Notes: generated by a model from the sequence alone, not told the origin. 61,189 bases of DNA from Mycolicibacterium vinylchloridicum (GCF_013404075.1 NZ_JACBJQ010000033.1:1-61189); one strand, 5' to 3'. Shown: positions 48,854 to 58,056, counted from the stretch's first letter. Numbers and translations are program-made.

Positions 48854-50275
48854 GTGAATCTTCAGGACTTCACAAAGCTGCTGCGGACGAGATGGATCAC
48901 AGTCGTGGTCACCGCACTCTTGGCGGTATTGGCTGCGATTACCTATTCGCTCCTCACCACCCCGCTGTACCAAGCGTCGACCAGGCTCTATGTTTCGACC
49001 TCAGCCGGCTCGTCAGCGGCGGAGCTGTACCAGGGTAATCGGCTCTCGCAGGAACGTGTCCTCTCCTACACCCAGCTGATCACCGGCGAGACGTTGGCTC
49101 AGCGAACTCTCGACAAACTGGGCGTCGACATGGATGCGGCCACGCTGGAGGGCCGAGTCAAGGCAACGGCGAAGCTCGACACCGTTCTGATCGACGTCTC
49201 AGTCCTGGATGAGTCACCCGTCCGCGCCCGTGATATCGCCAACGCCATGTCCGATGAGTTCGTGAACATGGTCCGTGAACTCGAGACGCCCAAGCCTGGC
49301 GCCGAACCGGACGCCCGAGTGGTGGTGGAACAACGTGCTTCGGTTCCGAGCGAACCGGTTGTCCCCAAGACAGCTCGAAATCTCGCCGTAGGCCTGGGAC
49401 TGGGCTTGCTGGCCGGCATCGGACTTGCCGCCCTTCGGGACGTGCTCGATAACACCGTCAAGAGCCACGACTCCCTCGAAGAGATCACCGGCGTCGGCAT
49501 CGTGGGGACTGTACCGCTCGACAAAGGGCGGCGAAACCAACCAGCGATCTTGTTCGACAACGACAATTCGGCAATCGCCGAGGCTTTCCGCAAACTACGG
49601 ACCAACCTGCAATTCTTGGCCGTGGACAATCCGCCTCGAGTCATTGTCGTCACCAGCTCAGCGCCGAATGAAGGCAAGTCCACCACCGCAATCAACATCG
49701 CGTTAGCCCTCGCTGAGGCAGAACACGATGTCGTTCTTGTTGACGGGGATATGCGACTTCCCTCGCTCAACAAATATCTCAATCTCGTGGGGCAAGCTGG
49801 GTTCAGCACCGTGCTCAGTGGCGGGGCATCGCTTTCCGAGGTGCTCCAAGAGACCAAGTTTCCCCGACTGACAGTGCTCACCTCGGGCGCGACTCCACCA
49901 AACCCCAGTGAACTATTGGGGTCGAAGGCCGCCAAGAGTGTGTTGAGCGAATTACGCGAGAAGTACGACTACGTCATCGTCGACTCGTCTCCCCTGCTCG
50001 CGGTGACCGACGGCGCTCTTCTCGCCGCCAACGCCGACGGCGCACTGATCATGGCGCGCTTCGGTCACACCAAGAGGGATCAGATCGCGCACGCCGTACG
50101 CAATTTGGAGGATGTCGGCGCGACTCTGCTGGGTGCAGTCGTGACAATGATGCCCACGCGCGGTGGCGGTGCCTATCATTACAGCTACAGCTACTACGGC
50201 GACAGCAAGAAGCCTGAGCCTGAACCGTCCCCCGCGCCTGTAGAGAAGGCGAGTCCCGAACTACCGGCGGAATGA
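48854..50275 (+). CDS. Wzz-type chain-length regulator fused to BY-kinase
   Basis: 473-aa polysaccharide co-polymerase with tyrosine autokinase. A Wzz domain is bounded by two transmembrane helices (about 17-37 and 175-195). The BY-kinase has Walker A SAPNEGKST (Lys275), Walker A' VDGDMRLP (Asp297) and Walker B YVIVDSSP. A C-terminal tyrosine cluster (residues 441-448, five Tyr) is the autophosphorylation site. GTG start with GGGAGGGA ribosome binding site. Controls polymer length and export in the Wzx/Wzy pathway; neither partner is visible in this window. Confidence 0.93.
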   Translation: MNLQDFTKLLRTRWITVVVTALLAVLAAITYSLLTTPLYQASTRLYVSTSAGSSAAELYQGNRLSQERVLSYTQLITGETLAQRTLDKLGVDMDAATLEGRVKATAKLDTVLIDVSVLDESPVRARDIANAMSDEFVNMVRELETPKPGAEPDARVVVEQRASVPSEPVVPKTARNLAVGLGLGLLAGIGLAALRDVLDNTVKSHDSLEEITGVGIVGTVPLDKGRRNQPAILFDNDNSAIAEAFRKLRTNLQFLAVDNPPRVIVVTSSAPNEGKSTTAINIALALAEAEHDVVLVDGDMRLPSLNKYLNLVGQAGFSTVLSGGASLSEVLQETKFPRLTVLTSGATPPNPSELLGSKAAKSVLSELREKYDYVIVDSSPLLAVTDGALLAANADGALIMARFGHTKRDQIAHAVRNLEDVGATLLGAVVTMMPTRGGGAYHYSYSYYGDSKKPEPEPSPAPVEKASPELPAE

Positions 50276-50351
50276 GACTCCTCGAAATACCCGGGGATCT
50301 CTGAGAACCGAAGCAAGTCAACGAGATTGGACCTGCGTCAGGTAGGCTCCG

Positions 50352-51293
50352 TCACGCGCCTCGAATGTGTTCACCAGAGACGAACCACTCGTACATCTTC
50401 CGCAGACCCGCTTCAATGGTGAATTTGGGACGCCATCCCAATGCCAGCAACTTGCTGTTGTCCATGATTTTGCGGGGTGTGCCGTCCGGACGAGAGGCAT
50501 CGAATTCTACGTCGCCCTCGAAACCCACGACTGTCTTCATCAACAGCGCCAGCTCACGAATTGAAATCTCTTCACCGGAGCCAACATTGATCATGCCCCC
50601 GCCGTCATAGTTTTCCAGGAGGAAGACACAGCCGTCAGCCAAATCGTCGGCATCGATGAGCTCGCGCATCGGCGAACCAGTACCCCACACCACCACCTTG
50701 TCGTGTGATTCGACCTTCGCCTCGTGGAAACGTCGCATCATGCCCGCCACCACATGCGAGTGTTCGGGATGAAAGTTGTCACCCACCCCAAACACGTTTG
50801 AGGGCATGACGGTGAACGCCTTGAACCCAAACTGTTGTGCGTAGGCGTCGCACATCGTCTTGCCGGCGATCTTGGCGACCGCGTACGGCAGGTTGGTTTC
50901 CTCGAGTGGCCCCGTGAGAAGCGCTTCTTCCACGATTGGCTGCTCGGCGAACTTCGGGTAGATACAGCTGGAGCCCAGAAACAACAACCGCTGCGCGCCG
51001 CTACGATAGGCCGAGTCAATGACATTCGTCTGAATCTGCAGATTCTCGCGGATGAAGTCGCCGCCCTGAGTCGCGTTCGCGACGATGCCGCCCACTCTCG
51101 CGGCGGCCAACACGACACACTCAGGCCGCTCGTCCGCAAAGAAGCGGGCCACCAAGTCCGCATCGTCGAGCGGTAGTTCGCTGTGGGTGCGGGTCAGGAT
51201 GTCGGTATATCCACCGTCGACGAGTCGGCGGACAATCGCCGATCCGACCATGCCTCGGTGGCCCGCCACATAGATTCGAGCATTCTTGTTCAA
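50352..51293 (-). CDS. fcl: GDP-L-fucose synthase
   Basis: GDP-4-keto-6-deoxymannose epimerase/reductase, 313 aa. The Rossmann motif VAGHRGMVGSA opens the protein. Catalytic residues Tyr137 and Lys141 (YAVAK), the flanking SSC at 108-110 and the later NFHPEHSHV match the Fcl active site. TTG is used as start (51293) with a GGGGGAG ribosome binding site. GDP-mannose 4,6-dehydratase (gmd), which supplies its substrate, is absent from the window and must be elsewhere if the pathway works. Confidence 0.93.
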   Translation of the reverse strand: MNKNARIYVAGHRGMVGSAIVRRLVDGGYTDILTRTHSELPLDDADLVARFFADERPECVVLAAARVGGIVANATQGGDFIRENLQIQTNVIDSAYRSGAQRLLFLGSSCIYPKFAEQPIVEEALLTGPLEETNLPYAVAKIAGKTMCDAYAQQFGFKAFTVMPSNVFGVGDNFHPEHSHVVAGMMRRFHEAKVESHDKVVVWGTGSPMRELIDADDLADGCVFLLENYDGGGMINVGSGEEISIRELALLMKTVVGFEGDVEFDASRPDGTPRKIMDNSKLLALGWRPKFTIEAGLRKMYEWFVSGEHIRGA

Positions 51294-51332
51294 CGCCGAC
51301 TCCCCCGCCGCTCACCCGGCATTTTCGTCCGC

Positions 51333-52325
51333 TCAGAGGAGCTCATTGGTCACGTCCTCACCTCGATGTTCGGAGTACCACGCGACCGTGCGGCGAAGTC
51401 CTTCGTCGAGATCGACCTCGGGCTTGTAACCGAGAGCGCGCATTTTGGAGATGTCAGGACACCGCCGGGGGGTTCCGCCTTCAGCGGCGGGGCCAGGCTG
51501 AATGTCCAGGTCGGTCCCGAGCGCGGCACCGACACGGGCGGCCAATTCGCGGATCGTCACTTCTTCATCGTTGCCGATGTGATAGATCTCTCGGTGACCA
51601 CCGTGCTCGTACATGGCGAGGATGCCGGCCACGATGTCGTCGACGAAGCAGAACGCCCGCGTCTCGGCCCCGTCCCCCTGAATCTCGAACGGGACAGTCT
51701 TGCCGGGATTCATTTCACTGCCCGATATCGCCCGTGAAATAAATTGCGGTATAACGTGTTTCCACCCCATGTCCGGGCCATACACATTGTGCGGGCGAAA
51801 TACCTGAACTTTTCGGTAGTGCTCCTGCGCATAATTGAAAGCGATCAACTCGCTGACGATCTTCGAACCACCGTAGGAGTACCTCGGGTTGAGGCTGTTG
51901 GGCAGGGTCAGCGGCACAGTCTCCGGGGTCGGCACCACCGGCGGCGTCTGATAGACCTCAGCGGTCGATGCGACGACCAGGTCCGGCACGCCTGCGTTTC
52001 GCCCGGCGTTGACCACCGCAAGCGCGCCGCGCAAACCGACGTCCAACACGAGTTCGGGCCTCTTGTAAAAGTTCTCGGTGCCGTTGATGGCGGCGAGGTG
52101 CATGACCACCTGGGCCCCGGCAAATGCCGATTCCAGCGCCTCCTGGTCGCGGACGTCGCAGGAGAACAGTTCCACTTGATCAGCGACTTCACTGAAACGA
52201 CCGGCGTCGCCGCGAATCATCGTGTCGACCACTGCGACGTCCCAGTTGTCATGCACCAAGCGCTTCACCAGGTAGGCGCCGATGAATCCGCCACCGCCGG
52301 TCACTACGACGCGAGGCCCCATCAT
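51333..52325 (-). CDS. extended SDR nucleotide-sugar epimerase/dehydratase
   Basis: 330-aa NAD(P)-dependent sugar-nucleotide enzyme. GGGGFIG at residues 10-16 binds the cofactor and Tyr151/Lys155 (YGGSK) form the catalytic pair. The substrate could be a UDP- or dTDP-sugar; sequence alone does not tell. Its ATG overlaps the stop of the 6-dehydrogenase gene (ATGA), so the two are coupled and probably sequential, for example dehydrogenation to a uronic acid and then epimerisation or decarboxylation. Confidence 0.88.
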   Translation of the reverse strand: MMGPRVVVTGGGGFIGAYLVKRLVHDNWDVAVVDTMIRGDAGRFSEVADQVELFSCDVRDQEALESAFAGAQVVMHLAAINGTENFYKRPELVLDVGLRGALAVVNAGRNAGVPDLVVASTAEVYQTPPVVPTPETVPLTLPNSLNPRYSYGGSKIVSELIAFNYAQEHYRKVQVFRPHNVYGPDMGWKHVIPQFISRAISGSEMNPGKTVPFEIQGDGAETRAFCFVDDIVAGILAMYEHGGHREIYHIGNDEEVTIRELAARVGAALGTDLDIQPGPAAEGGTPRRCPDISKMRALGYKPEVDLDEGLRRTVAWYSEHRGEDVTNELL

Positions 52326-53653
52326 GCGGCCGATTCAGTGTGCCCGACAGCGAAATACGAGTCGCCCAGTTCTGATGTCGGCAGGTGGCTGAAGTGGTTC
52401 CAGTAGTCGAAGACGAAACCGTTCGGCCCGATGAACTCACTCATCGTGCGAGGCGAGATGCCACCCAGCGCCGGGTGATTATTGGCGATCACTACCACAG
52501 AAGCGCCGCTGACAGCATCGCCGAACCGTGTGAACACCTCCTCGCTCGGGAAGGCGCGCTCAAGCACGTCCGGCGCAATCACCGGGTCGAAGATCCCCAC
52601 GTCTGCATCCGGATGAGCCTTCTTGAGCGCGTCCAGAACTTTGATCGACATCGAGCCCCGCAGATCGTCGGTAGCCGGTATCCCCTTGAACGCCATGCCG
52701 ATAACGCGTAATCGCAACGGCGAAGGCAGTTGGCGCCGTGCGATCTCCTCGCTGATGAATCCGACGGTCTCAATGGGCTGACGTTCATTGACGAGGCGAG
52801 CTGCCGAGGTGATCTCCAAGTTCAAACCCCGACTCTGAGCGCTTTGGAGCAGGATGTGCGGATCCTTCTCCAGACACGGTCCGCCAACCAAGCCGGGCAG
52901 CGCGACTGAGGTGCGCGGATACCCGAGCTTGCCCGACGAGATCACCTCATGTGCGTTGACGCCGAACGCGTCGCACAGCCTGGCAACTTCATTCGCGAAC
53001 GCGAATTGAATGTCGCGGTAAGTGTTGTCGACGAGTTTGACGATCTCAGCAGCCTCGGCACTCGATACTTTGACGATCGAGCTCGTAAGCCGCTGGAACA
53101 CGGCGGCGGCACGATCCGACGCGACAGGGTCCGCACCGATGATCTGCGGCAGCTCCCGTAATTCCTGAAGTGCACGGCCCTCGAGAGTTCGCTCGGGGCA
53201 CATGGCGATGTCGAACTTCTTTCCGGTGGCCGCCAGAATCGGCGCGACAACCTCGGAGGCCGTTCCAATCCGCACGGTCGAACGCAGGATGACCAAGGCA
53301 CCATCGCGCATGTTCTCAGCCACCTGGCGAGTCGCCGCCTCGATCATGTCGAGGCGGACCGTGCCTTCACCGGATAGCGGGGTGCCGACGGTGATGATGT
53401 AGGTATTGCACGTCACGTTCTCGCCGAAATGCTCTGCGGCGACAAGCTTGCCGGAGCTGGTGACGCGGGTGAGCGCGTCCGCCAGCCCCACTTCTGAGAA
53501 GTGCGGCACGCCCTGATTGGTCAGTTCGACGACGTCGGCACGCTTCTCGATACCGATAACCGAGTTGCCGGCGTCGGCAAGAACCGTCGCGAGCGTCAAG
53601 CCCACGTAGCCCAATCCAAGGACTCCGACGTCGTACACCTTGGCAGCCTGCAT
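52322..53653 (-). CDS. UDP-sugar 6-dehydrogenase, WecC/WbpA-like
   Basis: 443-aa NAD-dependent nucleotide-sugar 6-dehydrogenase forming a uronic acid. GLGYVGLTLATVLA near the N-terminus binds NAD. The catalytic Cys260 sits in VGGPCLEKDP, whose GGPC form favours the UDP-ManNAc/UDP-GlcNAc-type WecC/WbpA branch over UDP-glucose dehydrogenase (usually GGSCF). ATG start with AAGGGGG ribosome binding site. Coupled to the downstream epimerase; the exact sugar remains open. Confidence 0.88.
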   Translation of the reverse strand: MQAAKVYDVGVLGLGYVGLTLATVLADAGNSVIGIEKRADVVELTNQGVPHFSEVGLADALTRVTSSGKLVAAEHFGENVTCNTYIITVGTPLSGEGTVRLDMIEAATRQVAENMRDGALVILRSTVRIGTASEVVAPILAATGKKFDIAMCPERTLEGRALQELRELPQIIGADPVASDRAAAVFQRLTSSIVKVSSAEAAEIVKLVDNTYRDIQFAFANEVARLCDAFGVNAHEVISSGKLGYPRTSVALPGLVGGPCLEKDPHILLQSAQSRGLNLEITSAARLVNERQPIETVGFISEEIARRQLPSPLRLRVIGMAFKGIPATDDLRGSMSIKVLDALKKAHPDADVGIFDPVIAPDVLERAFPSEEVFTRFGDAVSGASVVVIANNHPALGGISPRTMSEFIGPNGFVFDYWNHFSHLPTSELGDSYFAVGHTESAA

Positions 53654-54041
53654 TGCATCCCCCTTTTACATAATCTGCTGCTCTAATCTAGGCGGCGAAG
53701 AGCGCCTTGTCCGAGCGTGTGCGCTTTCCACTCTTCCGTCCCCGTCTGCACCCGCCCGTTGGATGGACAATACTGCCGCGGGAAACAACATGCAGGGAAG
53801 TCTCGCGGTCGGCTGCGATGGTGGTAACGACCCCGGGTACGTGGCTCACAGCGGGGTGCCAACCGATGACCGTGCTGGCCCGCCGGCATGACGTCGCGGT
53901 GCTAAATTTGCCCTGGATGCGATATCTACCGGTCAGCTAGGGGTAATGACCGAGGGGGGATCAAACACTTCTTCACCTCATGCTCCGCGCCGCATGTGCG
54001 AAGGCTCCCGGACATTCTTGACCACATAGAGGAGGCTCGAT
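53654..54041. other. divergent intergenic region in the glycan locus
   Basis: 388 bp between the divergent 6-dehydrogenase and FkbM genes. TAGATT about 40 bp before the dehydrogenase is a -10 candidate. Several small frames exist but none has coding character, and no repeat or RNA gene was recognised. Confidence 0.5.
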
Positions 54042-54761
54042 TTGCTGCCCCGACTTGCACAGGTTCGAAAAGGGATAAGTTTGCTCCGATACCCCCCGCT
54101 GGTTCGGGCGGTATTCAGCCACCGGGTCGCTGCCGCGGCGGAGCACTTCTCCGCAATCCGATTTTGTGCAGCCAATACGCTGGTCGACGCCGGAGCGAAC
54201 AAGGGACAGTTCAGCCTCGCCTTTCGCACCCTGCGACCCGAGGCCGAGATCATCGCCTTCGAGCCGCTGCCGAGCGAAGCCGACGTTTACGAGCAGGTGC
54301 TTCCGCCGGACGGGCGGACCCGCCTGCAACGTGTAGCGCTGGCGAGCGCCGAAGACAAGGCAACGTTCTACGTCGCCGACCGAGCCGACAGCTCCTCGTT
54401 ACTGCGACCGGGGAAGGGCCAGGAACGAGCGTTCGGAGTCCGCGGCGAATCGACCATCGAGGTCTCGGTCAAACGCCTTGACGACTGTGTCGACTTCGCT
54501 GCGCTCGCTCACCCCATTCTGCTCAAGGTCGATGTCCAGGGCGGAGAGCTCGGGGTCTTTCAAGGCTGCGACACGCTCGGCGAAGTGGACTTCATCTACG
54601 TCGAGCTGAGTTTCACCGAGCTCTACGAAGGCCAACCGCTCTTCGAGGAAGTCACCGACTACCTGAAGACGCGCGGGTTCACCGTCGCGGGAATCTTCAA
54701 TCAGGTGATGACGGCCGAATTCGGGCCGACTCAGGTCGACGCGTTGTTCAAGCGCGTCTGA
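54042..54761 (+). CDS. FkbM-family methyltransferase
   Basis: 239-aa SAM-dependent methyltransferase of the FkbM family, predicted to O-methylate a glycan hydroxyl. Motif I VDAGANKGQF is at residues 48-57. The later KVDVQGGELGVFQG and FIYVELSF complete the family pattern. TTG start at 54042 supported by AGAGGAGG just upstream. It stands alone between genes of the opposite strand, so its transcription is separate. Confidence 0.9.
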   Translation: MLPRLAQVRKGISLLRYPPLVRAVFSHRVAAAAEHFSAIRFCAANTLVDAGANKGQFSLAFRTLRPEAEIIAFEPLPSEADVYEQVLPPDGRTRLQRVALASAEDKATFYVADRADSSSLLRPGKGQERAFGVRGESTIEVSVKRLDDCVDFAALAHPILLKVDVQGGELGVFQGCDTLGEVDFIYVELSFTELYEGQPLFEEVTDYLKTRGFTVAGIFNQVMTAEFGPTQVDALFKRV

Positions 54762-54809
54762 CGGAACACCCGGTCGATCCCGCCTGAGAAGACATCCGCA
54801 GACGGCGGC

Positions 54810-55826
54810 TCAGGGTATCCAAGACGGCTCAGCGCCTTCTTTGTACCACTGCGTGGTGCGCTGCATCCCGACGTCGAACGGTACGCAGGGAAGCGCCATC
54901 ACTCGATGTGTCGCCGCGAGGGGTAGGGCGTAGTCGGTGGACATACGCATGACGCGCTCACTGTCCAGCGGGAAGGGAATCCCCAAGCGACGCAGGAGGG
55001 TTCCTGCGTCGCCCGCCCGCTGCAACAGGCTCAGCGGAAAGCGGCGCACCGGCTTGCCACGGAGACCCATGGACATGGCATCGAGGAACTGCGCGGAGTC
55101 GATCGCCTCGTCCCCGCCGTAGAAGATGTCGCCGTCGGATGCGCCCTCGGAAAGCGCGACGCTGACGATTTGCGCGGCACAGTTGTCGACATAGCCGTAC
55201 GTCCGCACAATGGGCTTGCTCGCGACCGGATGCAGGTACCAGCCCTTTTCGAGATAGCGCATGATCGAGCCCGCGTAACTGGGGTGGTGAGGACCCCAGA
55301 TATTCGTGGGCCGGACGTGAACGACAGCGTATGGCTGGTCAGACGACCGAAGGAACTGCTCGGCCTCTGCCTTCGCAGCTCCGTAGGGGGTGTAGGGGTC
55401 ATAGGTGGTCAGGTCGGCCGGTTGCGGGCCCGGGCGGATGACCATCTGCGTCGAGATGTTGACAAAGCGTCCCGGTTTGCTGGTGTTCGCGAACGCCTTC
55501 GCGGCCACCTGCGTCCCGTTCCAGATACTCGAAAAATCCTCCCGGGATGCTGCGGTCACTGATGCGAATGCAGCGAGATGGATGAAGATCGACGGATCGA
55601 AGTCGGTGCAGACCTCGAGCAGCCTTGAAGAATCTTCGATATCGCCGACAACCGTCTTGGGCCCGGGATCGGCACCAGGCCACGGCTTCAGGTCGTAGTT
55701 GAGGACGTCAGCTCCGGCCCCCATGAGGTGTCGGCAAACAGCGCGCCCGATGAACCCCGAACCGCCCGTAACGAAGACCCGTGTGCCTGCAACTACGCGG
55801 ATCTCGTTGCCCCCCTGAGCGCTCAC
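54810..55826 (-). CDS. NAD-dependent epimerase/dehydratase (SDR)
   Basis: 338-aa extended SDR enzyme. Cofactor site TGGSGFIG at residues 20-27, catalytic Tyr148/Lys152 in PYGAAK. It differs from the other epimerase of this locus (51333-52325) and probably acts on another nucleotide sugar. The start is GTG at 55826. Convergent with the FkbM gene, isolated from other minus-strand genes by it. The substrate is unknown. Confidence 0.88.
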   Translation of the reverse strand: MSAQGGNEIRVVAGTRVFVTGGSGFIGRAVCRHLMGAGADVLNYDLKPWPGADPGPKTVVGDIEDSSRLLEVCTDFDPSIFIHLAAFASVTAASREDFSSIWNGTQVAAKAFANTSKPGRFVNISTQMVIRPGPQPADLTTYDPYTPYGAAKAEAEQFLRSSDQPYAVVHVRPTNIWGPHHPSYAGSIMRYLEKGWYLHPVASKPIVRTYGYVDNCAAQIVSVALSEGASDGDIFYGGDEAIDSAQFLDAMSMGLRGKPVRRFPLSLLQRAGDAGTLLRRLGIPFPLDSERVMRMSTDYALPLAATHRVMALPCVPFDVGMQRTTQWYKEGAEPSWIP

Positions 55827-56279
55827 TCATTCTCCCTATTCGATCAAGAGGCCGGCCGACCATTCAGCAAAGACGTACGACGATCAGCCCGTTTTCGATG
55901 CCGACGACCGAAGGCATGCTAGCCGAAATGTACTCCGGGCCCCGCTGGTGCGCGCGACCAAGCAGGCGGGAGTGCCCGGCTGCGATCTGCAGGCTCGGTC
56001 TGTCATCCACGACTTGTGACTCGGCTGACAAGGACGAGAACCTGGCATATATTTGGCACACCAGATCCAGTGGCTGGGTCAACGGGGGAACGAGATCATG
56101 GGGGAATTCAATCCGCTCGCCGGAATGGCGTGCATCAGTGCGATCCACAGCAGCGCACGCCGCACGAGCTCACCAGGCAGGACTACGCGCGGAGGTTCAC
56201 CGAACACCTCGCGCCCCTGCCGAGTTGCACACTTCGACGCAGGGTTCACACCCTGCGCTGGTCTGATCTAGGAGTAGAA
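55827..56279. other. intergenic region upstream of the neuB-like gene
   Basis: 453 bp with no gene recognised. Possible frames on either strand have unusual residue composition. The 3' end carries an 8-bp perfect hairpin and the ribosome binding site of the neuB-like gene. Confidence 0.5.
56238..56257 (+). other. perfect 8-bp hairpin ahead of neuB-like gene
   Basis: CGCAGGGT (56238-56245), loop TCAC, ACCCTGCG (56250-56257), lying 22 bp before the start codon in the leader. It is not a tRNA T-arm, because no tRNA body is present. It may be a regulator site or leader structure. Confidence 0.4.
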
Positions 56280-57167
56280 ATGGGTGACATTCCCAAGGTT
56301 GTAGCCGAGATCGGTTGTAATCACAAAGGCGACTTGGATATCGCCATGGAGTTGATCTCCACTGCGGCGATCTTTTGCAAAGCCGACTACGTCAAGTTCC
56401 AGAAGCGGAACAACCGCGAGCTCTTGTCTGAAGCGCAATACAACGCGCCGCATCCCAACCCAGCCAACAGCTATGGCGCAACCTACGGCGAGCACCGAGA
56501 GTTCCTTGAATTCTCGGTAGACCAACACCGCGAGTTGAAGAACTACTGCGACCAGATGGGCATCGGCTATTCCACGTCGGTGTGGGACGTCACTTCGGCG
56601 CGGGAAATGGCCTCGCTCCAGCCCGACTTCCTGAAGGTCCCCTCGGCATCCAATCTGCACTGGGACATGCTGGCGGTACTGTGTGACGAGTTCGGTGGCG
56701 GCATCCAACTCTCCTTGGGCATGACCACCCACGCCGAAGAGGAAGAGATCGTTTCGTTCTTCGAGCGCAAGGGTCGCGCTGGAGATTTGCTTCTCTACGC
56801 GTGCACGTCCGGCTATCCGGTCGAGTTCGATGACATTTGCCTAGCCGAAATCACACGCCTGCGAGCGACTTTCGGCTCGCGGGTACAGGCGATTGGCTTC
56901 TCTGGACATCACCTCGGCATTGCCGCTGACGTTGCCGCGATCACCCTCGGTGCGACCTGGGTCGAGCGGCATTTCACCCTCGACCGCACCTGGAAGGGCA
57001 CGGATCACGCTGCGTCGCTCGAGCCCGACGGCATGCGTCGACTGGTCCGCGACGTGCGCAACGTCGCTCGCGCGCTCAAGCCCAAGGAAACCGAAATCCT
57101 GCCAGTCGAGGCTGAAACTCGCCGCAAGCTCAAGTGGGAACCGGCTACGCCGGTAAAGGCCGTCTGA
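56280..57167 (+). CDS. NeuB/N-acetylneuraminate-synthase family protein lacking the SAF domain
   Basis: 295-aa nonulosonate synthase-like enzyme, expected to condense phosphoenolpyruvate with a hexosamine-derived aldehyde. The TIM-barrel motifs VAEIGCNHKG, YVKFQ (residues 37-41), the metal histidines His210 and His231 (21 apart, as in meningococcal NeuB) and HFTLDRTWKGTDH are present. Length is about 50 residues below classical NeuB because the C-terminal SAF (antifreeze-like) domain is missing. ATG 56280 is chosen from AGGAG at 56270-56274. One base separates it from the dioxygenase gene. Confidence 0.88.
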   Translation: MGDIPKVVAEIGCNHKGDLDIAMELISTAAIFCKADYVKFQKRNNRELLSEAQYNAPHPNPANSYGATYGEHREFLEFSVDQHRELKNYCDQMGIGYSTSVWDVTSAREMASLQPDFLKVPSASNLHWDMLAVLCDEFGGGIQLSLGMTTHAEEEEIVSFFERKGRAGDLLLYACTSGYPVEFDDICLAEITRLRATFGSRVQAIGFSGHHLGIAADVAAITLGATWVERHFTLDRTWKGTDHAASLEPDGMRRLVRDVRNVARALKPKETEILPVEAETRRKLKWEPATPVKAV

Positions 57168-57168
57168 G

Positions 57169-58056
57169 ATGGCCGGCCTGCGCGAGTTCGACTGCGCGGA
57201 AGTCCTTGAAAGCGCGCCAGCAATGCGTCAAGCGCTCGATGAGGATGGCATTTTCGTCGTCCGCAACGTTCTGTCAGCCGAGGAAGTCGGCCAGCTGCGC
57301 GGCATTCTGCGCCAGCACCTCACCGGCAGCGGTGTGCGGCTCAGCCTCGGCAGGACACAGCCTAACGCGGCCGCGAAGGTGCCGGCGCTGAGCTTCATCT
57401 TCGCTCATCCGCAGATCGTGCAGGTCATCACGCAGGTCCTTGGCGAATCGAACGTCGTATTCACCGGGCACTGCGACATTCACATGAACATGTTGTCCGG
57501 TTGGCACAAAGACAGCGGGGAGACCGTGCCCGGCGGCTATTTCACCGGCCCATACATGACCTCGCCAGATTGCCGCGTCTACAAGGTGGCGATTTACCTG
57601 CAGGACACCGGCCCTCGCGACGGCTTCACCGCCCGCCTCGGCTCACACCGCTATACCGACCTCACCACCGGCGAGAAGTTGACCGCACGCAGTCACATCG
57701 GCGATATCGTCGTGTTTGACGTGCGTATCACACACACCGGTCAGTTGCCCGATCCCGTTGAGAAGGGCTTGAAGGGGCTCAGCCGCGTTCTCAACAAAGG
57801 GCAGCGTGACAAGCAGGACCCGCAGTGGGTCTCGCGCCTCAAGGCGGCTTACTGGAAAGCGATCGGTCGGCGTGACCGGCTGTCGGTCTTCTTCACCTAT
57901 GGCGCTCCCAATTCGTTCACGTACGACTTTGCCGAAGCGAACATGACCCGCCAGGCCAGGCAAGGCGCAGACGCCGGCTCGACGGGTCTTCCGCCACGAT
58001 TGCGGGAGGCCCTGGAGAATGAAGGCGTTTCGCTGTGTGACGCATCTTCGAAGTGA
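57169..58056 (+). CDS. PhyH-type iron/2-oxoglutarate dioxygenase
   Basis: 295-aa phytanoyl-CoA-hydroxylase-like dioxygenase. The iron triad is His113 and Asp115 in WHKDSG plus His189 in ITHTGQLPD. Expected to hydroxylate a carbon using iron, oxygen and 2-oxoglutarate. It begins 1 bp after the NeuB-like gene, indicating that the two work together. A sugar or sugar-linked substrate is suggested by context only. Confidence 0.88.
   Translation: MAGLREFDCAEVLESAPAMRQALDEDGIFVVRNVLSAEEVGQLRGILRQHLTGSGVRLSLGRTQPNAAAKVPALSFIFAHPQIVQVITQVLGESNVVFTGHCDIHMNMLSGWHKDSGETVPGGYFTGPYMTSPDCRVYKVAIYLQDTGPRDGFTARLGSHRYTDLTTGEKLTARSHIGDIVVFDVRITHTGQLPDPVEKGLKGLSRVLNKGQRDKQDPQWVSRLKAAYWKAIGRRDRLSVFFTYGAPNSFTYDFAEANMTRQARQGADAGSTGLPPRLREALENEGVSLCDASSK

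Noticed and set aside
56238..56257. T-arm of a tRNA
   Set aside because: GGTTC-containing stem resembles a T-arm but no acceptor, D or anticodon arms are present around it.
55781..56266. 161-aa plus-strand frame in front of the neuB-like gene
   Set aside because: Composition is not protein-like, no ribosome binding site, and no homology was recognised.
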